Under the pieces are notes generated by a model that worked only from the letters and a program-made list of their open reading frames with translations, searched no databases and was not told where the DNA came from. From contig CAMLNA010000002.1 in assembly GCA_946481025.1 (NCBI GenBank), positions 1-64,000 of the forward strand: a DNA stretch of 64,000 nucleotides. The letters run 5' to 3'. Positions 9,014 to 17,338 of the stretch are shown piece after piece. Each line of letters opens with the position of its first letter. Position 1 is the stretch's first letter. Origin of the DNA: an uncultured Rivibacter sp. Lineage in GTDB: Bacteria > Pseudomonadota > Gammaproteobacteria > Burkholderiales > Burkholderiaceae. Both the position numbers and the translations under genes were made by a program.

Positions 9014-10086
9014 GCACCACCCATCGCATCGCTGTGATTCCCGGAGACGGCATCGGCAAGGAAGTCATGCCGGAGGGCGTGCGAGTGCTGGAGGCGGCCG
9101 CGGCCAGGTTCGGCATCGGCCTGCAGCTCGACCACTTCGACTTTGCCAGCTGCGACTATTACGCCAGGCACGGCGACATGCTTCCGCCCGACTGGAAGGA
9201 CCGCATCGGCGGCCACGACGCCATCTTCTACGGCGCCGTGGGCTGGCCGGCGACAGTGCCGGACCATGTTTCGCTGTGGGGCTCGCTCCTGAAGTTCCGG
9301 CGCGAGTTCGACCAGTACGTGAACCTGCGGCCGGTGAAGCTGATGCCCGGCATCCGCTCGCCGCTGGCCGACCGCAAGCCCGGCGACATCGACATGGTCA
9401 TCGTGCGCGAGAACACCGAAGGCGAGTATTCGAGCATCGGCGGTCGCATGTTCGCGGGCACCGAACGCGAAGTCGTGATCCAGGAGACCGTGATGACCCG
9501 CACCGGCGTGGACCGCGTGCTCAAGTTCGCGTTCGAGCTGGCACGCAAGCGCCCTCGCCGGAAGCTCACCTCGGCCACCAAGTCCAACGGCATCTCGATC
9601 ACCATGCCCTACTGGGACGAGCGTGTTGCCGCCATGGCGAAGGCGTATCCCGACGTGACGGTCGACCAGTTCCACATCGACATCCTCACCGCGCATTTCG
9701 TGCAGCGCCCGCAGCACTTCGACGTGGTGGTGGCGAGCAATCTGTTCGGCGACATCCTGAGCGACCTGGGGCCCGCCTGCGCCGGCACGATCGGCATCGC
9801 GCCGTCGGCCAACATCAACCCCGAGCGTCGCTTCCCGTCGCTGTTCGAGCCGGTGCACGGCTCGGCACCCGACATCGCAGGGCGCGGCATCGCCAATCCG
9901 ATCGCGCAGATCTGGTCGGCCGCATTGATGCTCGACTTCCTCGGCCATCGCGACGCCCACGATGCGGTGGTGGCCGCGATCGAGGCAGCCCTCGACCCGA
10001 AGAGTGATGCGCCGCGCACCCCCGACCTCGGTGGCAAGGCCACCACTGCCGATCTCGGCCGCGCGATTGCGGCGGCGCTCGGTTGA
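9010..10086 (+). CDS. ttuC: Tartrate dehydrogenase / D-malate dehydrogenase-type beta-decarboxylating dehydrogenase
   Basis: A 358-residue member of the isocitrate/isopropylmalate dehydrogenase family in its tartrate/D-malate branch. It begins I-A-V-I-P-G-D-G-I-G-K-E-V; the substrate-binding region R-E-N-T-E-G-E-Y-S and the metal/NAD segment S-N-L-F-G-D-I-L-S-D-L-G are both present, as is the adenine-binding E-P-V-H-G-S-A-P-D-I-A-G. Such enzymes oxidise tartrate, D-malate or 3-isopropylmalate-like acids with NAD. It overlaps the hydrolase gene by 4 nt, so the two products probably act in one small pathway on 2-hydroxy acids. The exact substrate is inference. Confidence 0.88.
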   Translation: MSTTHRIAVIPGDGIGKEVMPEGVRVLEAAAARFGIGLQLDHFDFASCDYYARHGDMLPPDWKDRIGGHDAIFYGAVGWPATVPDHVSLWGSLLKFRREFDQYVNLRPVKLMPGIRSPLADRKPGDIDMVIVRENTEGEYSSIGGRMFAGTEREVVIQETVMTRTGVDRVLKFAFELARKRPRRKLTSATKSNGISITMPYWDERVAAMAKAYPDVTVDQFHIDILTAHFVQRPQHFDVVVASNLFGDILSDLGPACAGTIGIAPSANINPERRFPSLFEPVHGSAPDIAGRGIANPIAQIWSAALMLDFLGHRDAHDAVVAAIEAALDPKSDAPRTPDLGGKATTADLGRAIAAALG

Positions 10087-10247
10087 GCCTCCCCGTTCTT
10101 CCTCTCGCACGCGGTCGCGTTCGGCAGCTGCACCAGTTCGGGCCGCACGCGCTGCAATGGCGCGGCCTCCATGTTGTCAAGCCAGCATTGACGCGGGTTG
10201 CGGCCGCATGACGGCGCGCGATTGCGCATAGAATCCGCTTCCCGCGC

Positions 10248-10276
10248 TTGACACTCCAGTGTCACCCGGCTGTAAT
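10248..10276 (+). promoter_or_regulatory. Sigma-70 promoter of hupB
   Basis: A perfect -35 TTGACA (10248-10253), a 17-bp spacer and a -10 TGTAAT (10271-10276) stand about 86 nt before the hupB start. This is the clearest housekeeping promoter in the window and suits a highly expressed nucleoid protein. The 275-nt gap from 10087 to 10361 holds nothing else recognised. Confidence 0.8.
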
Positions 10277-10361
10277 CGTTCGAGCAGTTCCCACTGCTGA
10301 TCGAATCCCAATCGCACGATCCCGAACACTTTTTGAGACACCTTTGAGAGGGGGTACCTTC

Positions 10362-10634
10362 GTGAACAAGACCGAGCTGATTGAACACATCGCCAAACAG
10401 GCCGACATCTCCAAAGCCGCTGCAACGCGCGCGCTCGAGGCCTTGATCAGCGGTGTGAAGACGACTCTGAAGAAGGGCAACACCGTGTCGCTGGTCGGTT
10501 TCGGCACGTTTGCCGTGAACAAGCGCGCCGCTCGCAGCGGCCGCAATCCGCGCACCGGCGCCACCATCAAGATCAAGGCCGCCAAGGTGCCGAAGTTCCG
10601 TCCGGGCAAGGCCCTCAAGGACGCAGTCAACTGA
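10362..10634 (+). CDS. hupB: DNA-binding protein HU-beta
   Basis: A 90-residue histone-like protein that bends and compacts DNA. It starts at GTG 10362 ([11 protein letters not shown]) behind a GAGAGGGGG ribosome-binding site. The HU signature [18 protein letters not shown] lies at about residues 45-63, ending in the DNA-minor-groove Arg-Asn-Pro tip. Length is typical. A strong promoter lies upstream and a tRNA-Val gene 17 nt downstream, followed by ppiD, a conserved neighbour of hupB in proteobacteria. Confidence 0.97.
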   Translation: MNKTELIEHIAKQADISKAAATRALEALISGVKTTLKKGNTVSLVGFGTFAVNKRAARSGRNPRTGATIKIKAAKVPKFRPGKALKDAVN

Positions 10635-10651
10635 ACCCAGAGTGATTTCGC

Positions 10652-10727
10652 GGGTGCTTAGCTCAGTTGGTAGAGCGGCGCCCTTACAAGGCGTAGGTCG
10701 GGGGTTCGAACCCCTCAGCACCCACCA
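10652..10727 (+). tRNA. tRNA-Val (anticodon TAC)
   Basis: A 76-nt cloverleaf with acceptor GGGTGCT/AGCACCC, D-arm with AGCTCAGTTGGTAGAGC, anticodon stem GCGCC and loop CTTACAA (anticodon TAC), T-loop GGTTCGAAC and an encoded CCA at 10725-10727. No separate promoter is visible, so it may be processed from the hupB transcript. Confidence 0.97.
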
Positions 10728-10808
10728 AGGCTTCCAGGCCAGCACCGCAAGGGCGGCCGCCTCCCGGCGAGTATCATTGCCGCTCGTTTGAGCGCAGCGC
10801 CCGAGGAA

Positions 10809-10847
10809 GGAAGCGAAGCTTCCGCAGCGGCTCTTCAAGACAAGAGC
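10809..10847 (+). promoter_or_regulatory. Two adjacent hairpins in the leader before ppiD
   Basis: GGAAGC-GAA-GCTTCC (10809-10823) and GCTCTT-CAAGAC-AAGAGC (10830-10847) are two perfect 6-bp stems separated by 6 nt in the 221-nt spacer between tRNA-Val and ppiD. Together with the palindrome that follows they make a structured leader. Function unknown. Confidence 0.45.
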
Positions 10848-10860
10848 TGATCCTCCCGTC

Positions 10861-10884
10861 AAAGGCGAACCATGGTTCGCCTTT
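10861..10884 (+). promoter_or_regulatory. Perfect 24-bp palindrome upstream of ppiD
   Basis: AAAGGCGAACCA followed by its exact reverse complement. As RNA it folds to a 10-bp stem with a CATG loop; as DNA it is a symmetric site. It ends with TTT, so it may be a weak terminator of the hupB-tRNA-Val transcript, or a protein-binding site. It also contains ATG (10872), which opens a 7-codon frame M-V-R-L-C-H-V ending at TGA. Confidence 0.5.
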
Positions 10885-10948
10885 GTCACGTCTGACGCAA
10901 GCGACTTGCCGCTGTGCACCACAGCGCTTCACCTTCGGGGCTTTTTCG

Positions 10949-12883
10949 ATGTTCGATTTCGTTCGCAAACACACCCGGTTGCTCCAGTTCGTGCTGGTGC
11001 TGCTGATCTTCCCGTCGTTCGTCTTCTTCGGCATTCAGGGCTACTCGAGCTTCAACGAAGGCAGGCAGTCGGTGGCCAAGGTCGCGGGGCAGGAGGTGAC
11101 CCAGGCCGAGTGGGATGCGGCGCACCGCAGCCAGGTCGAGCGCGCGCGTGCCCAGATGCCGGGCATCGACGCGAAGCTGTTCGATACGCCGGAGATGCGG
11201 CAGCGGACGCTCGAGGGCCTCGTGCAGGAGCGGGTCATCCTCACCGCGGCCAACAAGCTCAACCTCGCCACGACGGACGAGCGGCTGCAACGCCTGTTTG
11301 CGTCGACACCGGAGTTCGCGGCCTTGCGCAATCCCGATGGCAGCCTCAAGAAGGAGTTCCTCGCGGCGCAGGGCATGACGTCCGAGCAGTTCGCCGAACG
11401 GCTGCGGCAGAACCTCTCCACGCGCCAGGTGCTGCTGGGCATCGAGGGCAGCGCGATGGGGCCCGCCACCGCGGCTGACCTCGCACTGGAGTCGCTGTTC
11501 CAGCAGCGCGAGATCCAGGTTGCCCGGTTCGATGCGAAGAACTACGCGGCCAAGGTCAACCCGACCGATGCCGAGCTCGAGGCCTACTACAACGATGCAG
11601 CCAATGCGGCGCAGTTCCAGGCGCCTGAACAGGCATCGGTCGAGTATGTGCAACTCGACCTCGATGCGATCAAGTCGGGCATCGCGGTGAGCGAAGCGGA
11701 TGCGCGCAAGTTCTATGCGGACAACGAGAAGCGCTATTCCACGCCGGAGGAGCGCCGCGCCAGCCACATCCTGATCAAGGCCGACAAGTCCGCGCCGGCT
11801 GCCGAGCGCGAGAAGGCCAAGGCGCGGGCGCAGGAGCTGCTTGCAGAGGCGAGGAAGAACCCGGCCGGGTTCGCCGAGCTGGCCAAGAAGAACTCGCAGG
11901 ATCCAGGCTCCGCGGCCAGGGGTGGGGAGCTCGACTTCTTCGGTCGCGGTGCGATGGTCAAGCCGTTCGAGGATGCCGCGTTTGCACTGAAGCCGGGCGA
12001 ACTCAGCGCCGTGGTCGAAAGCGACTTCGGTTTCCACATCATCAAGCTCACGGCCGTGCGCGGCGGCGAGAAGCGCCCGTTCGAAGCGGTGAAGGCCGAG
12101 ATCGAGAACGAGCTCAGGCAGCAGAAGGCGCAACAGCAGTACACCGAAGCTGCCGAGGTGTTCACCAACACCGTCTACGAGCAGGCCGACAGCCTGAAGC
12201 CCGTGGCCGACAAGCTGAAGCTGCAGGTGCGCACCCTGCAGAACGTGACGCGCACGCCCGGCCCCGACACCAAGGGCCCGTTCGCCAATCCGAAGCTGCT
12301 GGAGGCGCTGTTCGGCACCGACAGCCTTCGCAACAAGCGCAACACCGAAGCCGTGGAAGTCGGGCCGAACCAGCTGGTGTCGGCACGCATCCTCCAGCAC
12401 AGCCCGGCGCGCAAGCTCCCGCTCGAGGAAGTGAAGGCCAAGGTGCGTGATTCCCTGGTCGCGAAGCAGGCCGGCGCGCTGGCTCGCAAGGACGGGGAAG
12501 CGCAGCTGGAAGCCTGGAAGAAGGACGCCGCCGCTGCCGCGCTGCAGCCCGCCGTGGTGGTGTCGCGCTCGAAGCCGGCAGGCGACGTGCCGCGTGCCGT
12601 GGTGGAGGCAGCGCTGAAGGCGCCCGCAGATCCCGTCCCGGCATGGACGGGTGTCGACCTCGGCGACCAAGGCTATGCCGTGATCCGGATCAACAAGGTG
12701 CTGCCCCGTGACCCGGCCGTCGCCGACGCGGCACGCTCGCAGGCCCAGTACGCGCAGGCCTGGGCTGCAGCCGAGGCGCAGGCCTACTATGCGGCGCTGA
12801 AGGATCGCTACAAGGTCCAGATCACCGGAGACGCCAAGACGGCCGGCTCCGCAGAAGATGTGGCAAGTGGTGCCAGCCGTTAG
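10949..12883 (+). CDS. ppiD: Periplasmic folding chaperone PpiD (parvulin-type, membrane anchored)
   Basis: A 644-residue inner-membrane-anchored periplasmic chaperone that helps outer-membrane and secreted proteins fold. The N-terminal anchor is at about residues 10-31 (L-L-Q-F-V-L-V-L-L-I-F-P-S-F), followed by a SurA-N-like chaperone region, a parvulin domain at about 268-370 (R-A-S-H-I-L-I-K through F-G-F-H-I-I-K-L), and a C-terminal chaperone-like part. Length matches PpiD (about 620-650). The ATG at 10949 gives M-F-D-F-V-R-K-H-T-R, the family start; the SD is poor. The hupB-ppiD neighbourhood supports the name. Confidence 0.93.
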   Translation: MFDFVRKHTRLLQFVLVLLIFPSFVFFGIQGYSSFNEGRQSVAKVAGQEVTQAEWDAAHRSQVERARAQMPGIDAKLFDTPEMRQRTLEGLVQERVILTAANKLNLATTDERLQRLFASTPEFAALRNPDGSLKKEFLAAQGMTSEQFAERLRQNLSTRQVLLGIEGSAMGPATAADLALESLFQQREIQVARFDAKNYAAKVNPTDAELEAYYNDAANAAQFQAPEQASVEYVQLDLDAIKSGIAVSEADARKFYADNEKRYSTPEERRASHILIKADKSAPAAEREKAKARAQELLAEARKNPAGFAELAKKNSQDPGSAARGGELDFFGRGAMVKPFEDAAFALKPGELSAVVESDFGFHIIKLTAVRGGEKRPFEAVKAEIENELRQQKAQQQYTEAAEVFTNTVYEQADSLKPVADKLKLQVRTLQNVTRTPGPDTKGPFANPKLLEALFGTDSLRNKRNTEAVEVGPNQLVSARILQHSPARKLPLEEVKAKVRDSLVAKQAGALARKDGEAQLEAWKKDAAAAALQPAVVVSRSKPAGDVPRAVVEAALKAPADPVPAWTGVDLGDQGYAVIRINKVLPRDPAVADAARSQAQYAQAWAAAEAQAYYAALKDRYKVQITGDAKTAGSAEDVASGASR

Positions 12884-12885
12884 GC

Positions 12886-12891
12886 TATAAT
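12886..12891 (+). promoter_or_regulatory. -10 element for tRNA-His
   Basis: A consensus TATAAT begins 2 nt after the ppiD stop and ends 12 nt before the tRNA-His gene, the right place for its promoter. No good -35 is present at 16-18 bp upstream; the nearest is TGGCAA at 12861 with a 19-bp spacer. Confidence 0.55.
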
Positions 12892-12903
12892 GTTCGACTC
12901 TGC

Positions 12904-12980
12904 GGTGGCTGTAGCTCAGTTGGTAGAGTCCCAGATTGTGATTCTGGTCGTCGTGGGTTCGAGTCCCATCAGCCACCCCA
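12904..12980 (+). tRNA. tRNA-His (anticodon GTG)
   Basis: A 77-nt tRNA with the extra G-1 (12904) opposite C73 that marks tRNA-His, acceptor GTGGCTG/CAGCCAC, anticodon stem CCAGA/TCTGG with GTG in the loop, T-loop GGTTCGAGT and encoded CCA at 12978-12980. Confidence 0.97.
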
Positions 12981-12996
12981 CCTGATCCAAGCAAGA

Positions 12997-13021
12997 AGCC
13001 GAGCGAATGCTCGGCTTTTTT
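12997..13021 (+). terminator. Rho-independent terminator after tRNA-His
   Basis: AGCCGAGC-GAAT-GCTCGGCT with an 8-bp stem followed directly by a run of T residues (13016-13021). It ends the ppiD/tRNA-His transcription and separates it from the convergent histidine kinase gene. Confidence 0.93.
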
Positions 13022-13043
13022 CATGGTGCGACGGCTCGGCGGT

Positions 13044-15353
13044 TCAGCGCCCCTGCGATACGTCGGGGATGCGCACCCGGCATTCGATGCCACTGCCGTT
13101 GACCTCCCGCCATTCGACGGTGCCGCCCAGCTGCTTCACGCGCTTGCGCACCCCGCCCAGGCCCAGGCCTTGCGCCCAGTTCTTCGGGTCTCGTCCGAGG
13201 CCGTTGTCCCGCACCAGCACATCGAGCCGGTCGCGTTCGAGTTGCAGCGCGATCTCCACCCGCGTGGCCCGCGCATGCGTGATGACGTTGGTGACGAGTT
13301 CGCGCAGCACACGGGTGAGGGCGGACCACTGCACCACGCCGAGGTCCACGTCCTGGTCGCAGTTGAGGCTCCACACCAGTTCGCAATGGACGGCCAGCAG
13401 CCGCTGCGTCAGGTCGGCCTTCCACTCGGCGGCGGCATGCGAAAGCCGATGGCTGTGCGCCGCCAGGCCCCTGGTCAGCGTCTTGAGGTCCTGCAGCGTG
13501 TGCCGGACATAGTCTTCCATCTCCGGTGTCGGGGCCTTGTACATGAGGGTCAGCAGCCGGGCGCCGATGTCGTCATGGAGGTCCTGCGCAATACGGGCGC
13601 GTTCCTCGCTTCGACCCTGCTCGACGGCCTTGTCGAATGCCACGGCGCGTCGCAACTGCTCGACGATGCGATCAGTCAGTCTGGCGTCGTCGGGCGTGAA
13701 CAGGCGTCGGCCCCTGTGTGCGTAGCGGATCACCACCACGCCATGCGAGGCCGGGTGGGCTGCCATGAGGTCCGGAATGGGCACCAGCAGGGTCGAGCCA
13801 TCCCCCCCGATGCGCGAGCCCGAACAGGAGCGCTGCACGATGGCGGCTTCCAGGGGCTCGAACAGTTCGCGCAGCAGCCTGCTCAGCAGGTGTGGCGTGC
13901 GCTGCGGGTTCGCCTCGACCTCGCGCGCCATCCGGTACAGCCGCTCGAACAGGCGTTCCATCGTGAGCATGTTGCTGCCCAGCAGATGGTTGAGCACCCA
14001 TTGCCGCGCACCCGAGTACGCGGCGAGCGACAGGAACAGGGACAGCGTGAGCGACGTGAACTGGCCGAACGAGAAGACCGCCACGAACAGCAGGTCGAGG
14101 GCGGTGGCCACCGTGCTGACGCCGGCGAGCAGCGAGAACTCGCGCATGAGCTGCTGCGAGCGCGACAGGAACGGCACCAGCAGCAGGATCGATGAAAAGA
14201 AGACGTACCAGATCATCGGCCCGACCGAGACGATGGTCTGCTGCAGTCCCGACTGCGTGCCCGCCAGCGCCACCGTGAGGGTGAGCAGCATCCACGTGGC
14301 GACGTTGACGATGCCGAAGCGCCGCAGGACCACGGAGAAGGGGTGGGGCTCTAGCCTGTATGACCAGGTGAGCAGCCCGATGGCCGAGGCCCCCAGTGCG
14401 GCGCCGCCGAGCTGGGCCCACCACCACGCATGGGGCAGCACGCCCATGCCGTTGGCCGTGCAAAGCGCGATGACCACTCCCCATGCGGCCACGCTGACCT
14501 CGCGCGCGACGGGCAGCCTGTGCGGATACCGGCTGAAGGCATGCACGAGCGCTGCACCGGTCAGGAGGTCGAACGCGACGCGTGCCTGCAGGTCCCACGG
14601 GGCCAGCCCGCCGGGGAGCGTGAGTTCGCTCGCCGACTCGACCGCCAGGAAGAGCAGGTTGCCGGCCTGGCAGAAGGCCATGACGGCATAGGCCAGGTTG
14701 CTGCGCGAAGGGCGGGACAGCACCACCACCATCGCCACCATGTACAGCGCCAGCGCCAGCGCGGCGAGCAGCCAGAACAGCAGCCCCAGCGAGGCGATCC
14801 CCCCCGCGGTCGGACGCCACGACTCCGTGCTGCCGTCGGAAAAGTGCAGCTGTACCGTGGCACCTCCCAGGGCCCGGGCCAGCTGATCATGGAGGCGCAG
14901 GTGTCGCTCGCGCTGGACGTCGTCGGGCATCCAGCGTGCAGAGCGCTGCAGCGCGAGCCCCTCGATCGCGAGCCGATGTCCTTCTTGCGAGGTCAGGGCC
15001 ACCAGCACCGCGCCGACATGGGGCTTCAGCAGCGGATCACCGGTGTTGGTGAGCTCCACGGCCGCCTGCGCGTTGAGCCGCCAGATGGCGTCGAGCGTCG
15101 GCTGCGAGGCGGTCCAGCGGGCCAGCAGCAGGATGCCGAGGCAGCCGAGCAATGCAGCGCCCACCAGCAGCCGCAGCCGCCAGCCCATCCATCGTGCGTT
15201 GTGCCGCTGCGGGTGCGGCCGGTCGAGCCGCGCGAGTTCGAACAGTGAATCGATGCCCGTGGCCGCCTCGCGCGAGGCGGCGCCGGCGAGCGGGTCGTTG
15301 GCCGCGGTGGCCGGGTCTGAATCGGGGGCCGGATCGAAGAGGGGGCGGTTCAT
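13044..15353 (-). CDS. Multi-pass membrane sensor histidine kinase (NarL/HisKA_3 type)
   Basis: A 769-residue kinase. The first membrane helix (about 57-80) is followed by an extracytoplasmic region of about 100 residues, then some seven to eight further hydrophobic segments between about 183 and 440, an architecture resembling 7TM-type sensors. The HisKA_3 box A-R-I-A-Q-D-L-H-D-D-I-G carries phospho-acceptor His593. The HATPase domain shows R-E-L-V-T-N-V-I-T-H-A, D-N-G-L-G and G-L-G-L-G-G-V-R-K-R. It lies 36 nt downstream of the response regulator on the same strand, so the pair forms one system. The stimulus is unknown. Confidence 0.92.
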   Translation of the reverse strand: MNRPLFDPAPDSDPATAANDPLAGAASREAATGIDSLFELARLDRPHPQRHNARWMGWRLRLLVGAALLGCLGILLLARWTASQPTLDAIWRLNAQAAVELTNTGDPLLKPHVGAVLVALTSQEGHRLAIEGLALQRSARWMPDDVQRERHLRLHDQLARALGGATVQLHFSDGSTESWRPTAGGIASLGLLFWLLAALALALYMVAMVVVLSRPSRSNLAYAVMAFCQAGNLLFLAVESASELTLPGGLAPWDLQARVAFDLLTGAALVHAFSRYPHRLPVAREVSVAAWGVVIALCTANGMGVLPHAWWWAQLGGAALGASAIGLLTWSYRLEPHPFSVVLRRFGIVNVATWMLLTLTVALAGTQSGLQQTIVSVGPMIWYVFFSSILLLVPFLSRSQQLMREFSLLAGVSTVATALDLLFVAVFSFGQFTSLTLSLFLSLAAYSGARQWVLNHLLGSNMLTMERLFERLYRMAREVEANPQRTPHLLSRLLRELFEPLEAAIVQRSCSGSRIGGDGSTLLVPIPDLMAAHPASHGVVVIRYAHRGRRLFTPDDARLTDRIVEQLRRAVAFDKAVEQGRSEERARIAQDLHDDIGARLLTLMYKAPTPEMEDYVRHTLQDLKTLTRGLAAHSHRLSHAAAEWKADLTQRLLAVHCELVWSLNCDQDVDLGVVQWSALTRVLRELVTNVITHARATRVEIALQLERDRLDVLVRDNGLGRDPKNWAQGLGLGGVRKRVKQLGGTVEWREVNGSGIECRVRIPDVSQGR

Positions 15354-15389
15354 CGCGGTTCACCGGCTGGGGGCGGCCCGCGGGTCAGT

Positions 15390-16133
15390 TCACACCAGGC
15401 CTTGCTTGCTTGCCAGCACCGCCGCTTCGGCCCGGCTCGAGACGTTGAGCTTCTTGTAGATCGACTTGATGTGGTCGTTGACGGTGAACCACTTGATGCC
15501 CATGAGGCTCGCGATCTCCTTGATCGTGAAGCCCTTGCTCAGGTAGGTGAGCACCTCGGTTTCGCGCGGCGTGAGCCGCTCGTGGTCCGGTGGGTCCCGG
15601 CGGTCCAGCGGAACGGGGCGGCTGGTGGGTGAATCGAGCGGCGAGAAGCCGGAATCGGTGAGGCCGCCGACGCCGCTGTCGCCCAGGCGGAAGTGCGACA
15701 GCAGCCGGCGCGCGATGGCCGGCGACAGCGGCGGCTGGCCTCGCACGATCTTCTGGAGCTCCTCGACCAGCACTTCGAAGCGGTCTTCCTTGAGCAGGTA
15801 GCCGTCGGCGCCGCACTGCAGCGCCGGGAACAGGTGGTCGTCGTCGGAGTACAGCGTGGTGACGATCTTGGTGGCCGGGTACTGGCCGAGCTCGGTCAGC
15901 AGTTCCAGGCCGTTGCCGTCGGGCAACTCCAGGTCGACCAGGACCAGCTTGAACGGGTCGGGCGTGCTGGCGGTGGCGCGCTGACCCGATTGGATGCCGA
16001 TGTGGCGGCGAGCCGTTTCCAGGTCGCCGGCCTCGGAGATCGTGATCGCATCGCTGAAGCTTTCGCGGACCACGCGGCACAGGAAGGCGCGCGCGACGGG
16101 GTTGTCTTCAACGATCAGAACCTTGACTGCCAT
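15390..16133 (-). CDS. Two-component response regulator, NarL/FixJ family
   Basis: A 247-residue regulator. The receiver domain (1-about 130) has the acidic pair at E9-D10, phospho-acceptor D67 in L-V-L-V-D-L-E-L-P-D-G, and the conserved Lys in Y-L-L-K-E-D. A Gly/Ser/Pro-rich linker of about 50 residues leads to a LuxR-type helix-turn-helix (L-T-P-R-E-T-E-V-L-T-Y-L, then I-K-E-I-A-S-L-M-G-I) at about 185-245. It is cotranscribed with the histidine kinase just downstream. The receiver is somewhat longer than usual, with an insertion at about residues 46-60. Target genes are not evident. Confidence 0.93.
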   Translation of the reverse strand: MAVKVLIVEDNPVARAFLCRVVRESFSDAITISEAGDLETARRHIGIQSGQRATASTPDPFKLVLVDLELPDGNGLELLTELGQYPATKIVTTLYSDDDHLFPALQCGADGYLLKEDRFEVLVEELQKIVRGQPPLSPAIARRLLSHFRLGDSGVGGLTDSGFSPLDSPTSRPVPLDRRDPPDHERLTPRETEVLTYLSKGFTIKEIASLMGIKWFTVNDHIKSIYKKLNVSSRAEAAVLASKQGLV

Positions 16134-16266
16134 TGGATGGGCTCCCTGAGCACTGCCTTGTGCCGGACCGTGAAATTATCCACGCGCCCCGGCAGCGCCA
16201 GCCCATTTCGCGATCCCCTCAATGAGGGGCGCTAGAAGTAGGGGGAGGGGGGCTGTCGGGGGCCGC

Positions 16267-17244
16267 TCAGCGGTTCTCCAGCACGAGCTTGCCTCGCACC
16301 TTGCGCTGCCCCATCAGCTCGAACGCCTTGGGAAGCTCCTGCATGGCCAGCCGCTGCTCGATCACTGGCTTGATCTTCCCCTGGGCATACCAGCCCGCGA
16401 GTTCGGCCAGGGCCCGGGCGTTGCTGGCGGGTTCCCGCTTGGCGAACTCGCCCCAGAACACGCCGACGATCGAGGCGCCTTTCAGGAGGGCCAGGTTGAG
16501 CGGCAGCGCCGGGATGCTGCCGCCGGCAAAGCCGATCACCAGGTAGCGGCCCCGCCATGCGATGGAACGGAAGGCGGGCTCTGCGAGATCGCCGCCCACC
16601 GGGTCGTAGATCACGTCCGGACCCTTGCCGTCGGTCAGCGCCTTGAGCTCGTCGCGCAGGCTCGCGCTCGCATAGTTGATGGTGGCATCGGCGCCGAGCT
16701 GCCTGCACAGCGCGCACTTGTCGTCGCTCGAGGCGGCGGCGATCACGCGGGCGCCGGCCGCCTTGGCGATCTGTATGGCCGCGGTGCCCACGCCGCCGGC
16801 CGCACCCAGCACCAGCGCGGTTTCACCTTCGCGCAGGGCCGCACGGTCGATCAACGCGTGATGCGTCGTGCCATAGGTGCACAGGAACGCAGCCGCGTCG
16901 TCGAACGCAAAGCCGGGCGGCAGCGGCATCACCAGCGACGCGTTCACACACACCTGCGTCGCGAATCCGCCAAGCCCGCCGAAGGACGCGACGGCCATGC
17001 CGGGCTTCAGGTGCTTCACCCCTTCGCCGACCGCTTCCACCACGCCCGAGAATTCCGAGCCCGGCACGAACGGCAGCGGCGGTTTCATCTGGTACTTGTT
17101 CTGCACGATCAGCAGATCGGGGAAGTTGAGGCTGGCCGCCTTGATGGCCACGCGGACTTCGCCCGCGCGCGGTTCGGGCGCAGGCAGCTCCTTCCATTGC
17201 AGGGCTTCGGGGCCGACGGGGTTTTCGCAAAGCCAGGCATGCAT
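16267..17244 (-). CDS. NADPH:quinone oxidoreductase (zinc-free MDR family)
   Basis: A 325-residue medium-chain dehydrogenase/reductase of the quinone oxidoreductase branch. The N-terminal GroES-like domain includes L-N-F-P-D-L-L-I-V-Q-N-K-Y, the quinone reductase form without the catalytic-zinc Cys/His. The Rossmann motif A-A-G-G-V-G-T-A-A-I-Q lies near residue 145. Such enzymes reduce quinones or enones with NADPH. It is upstream of the two-component genes on the same strand; a CCCCTC-AAT-GAGGGG hairpin (16215-16229) lies between them without a T-run. The surE gene diverges 94 nt away. Confidence 0.9.
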   Translation of the reverse strand: MHAWLCENPVGPEALQWKELPAPEPRAGEVRVAIKAASLNFPDLLIVQNKYQMKPPLPFVPGSEFSGVVEAVGEGVKHLKPGMAVASFGGLGGFATQVCVNASLVMPLPPGFAFDDAAAFLCTYGTTHHALIDRAALREGETALVLGAAGGVGTAAIQIAKAAGARVIAAASSDDKCALCRQLGADATINYASASLRDELKALTDGKGPDVIYDPVGGDLAEPAFRSIAWRGRYLVIGFAGGSIPALPLNLALLKGASIVGVFWGEFAKREPASNARALAELAGWYAQGKIKPVIEQRLAMQELPKAFELMGQRKVRGKLVLENR

Positions 17245-17338
17245 GGCGGTCTCCTCGGTGGTTCACGGGCCGGCAGATGATAGGCAGGGCGCCGGATACC
17301 GCGCGTCGCACAGGTGACGAATCCCTACAATCGGCCGC

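Noticed and set aside
10872..10895. Seven-codon frame inside the ppiD leader palindrome
   Set aside because: No ribosome-binding site precedes it, and such short frames are common by chance. Kept only as a note.
16215..16229. CCCCTC-AAT-GAGGGG hairpin as a terminator
   Set aside because: The stem is short and no T-run follows on either strand, so it was not listed as a terminator.
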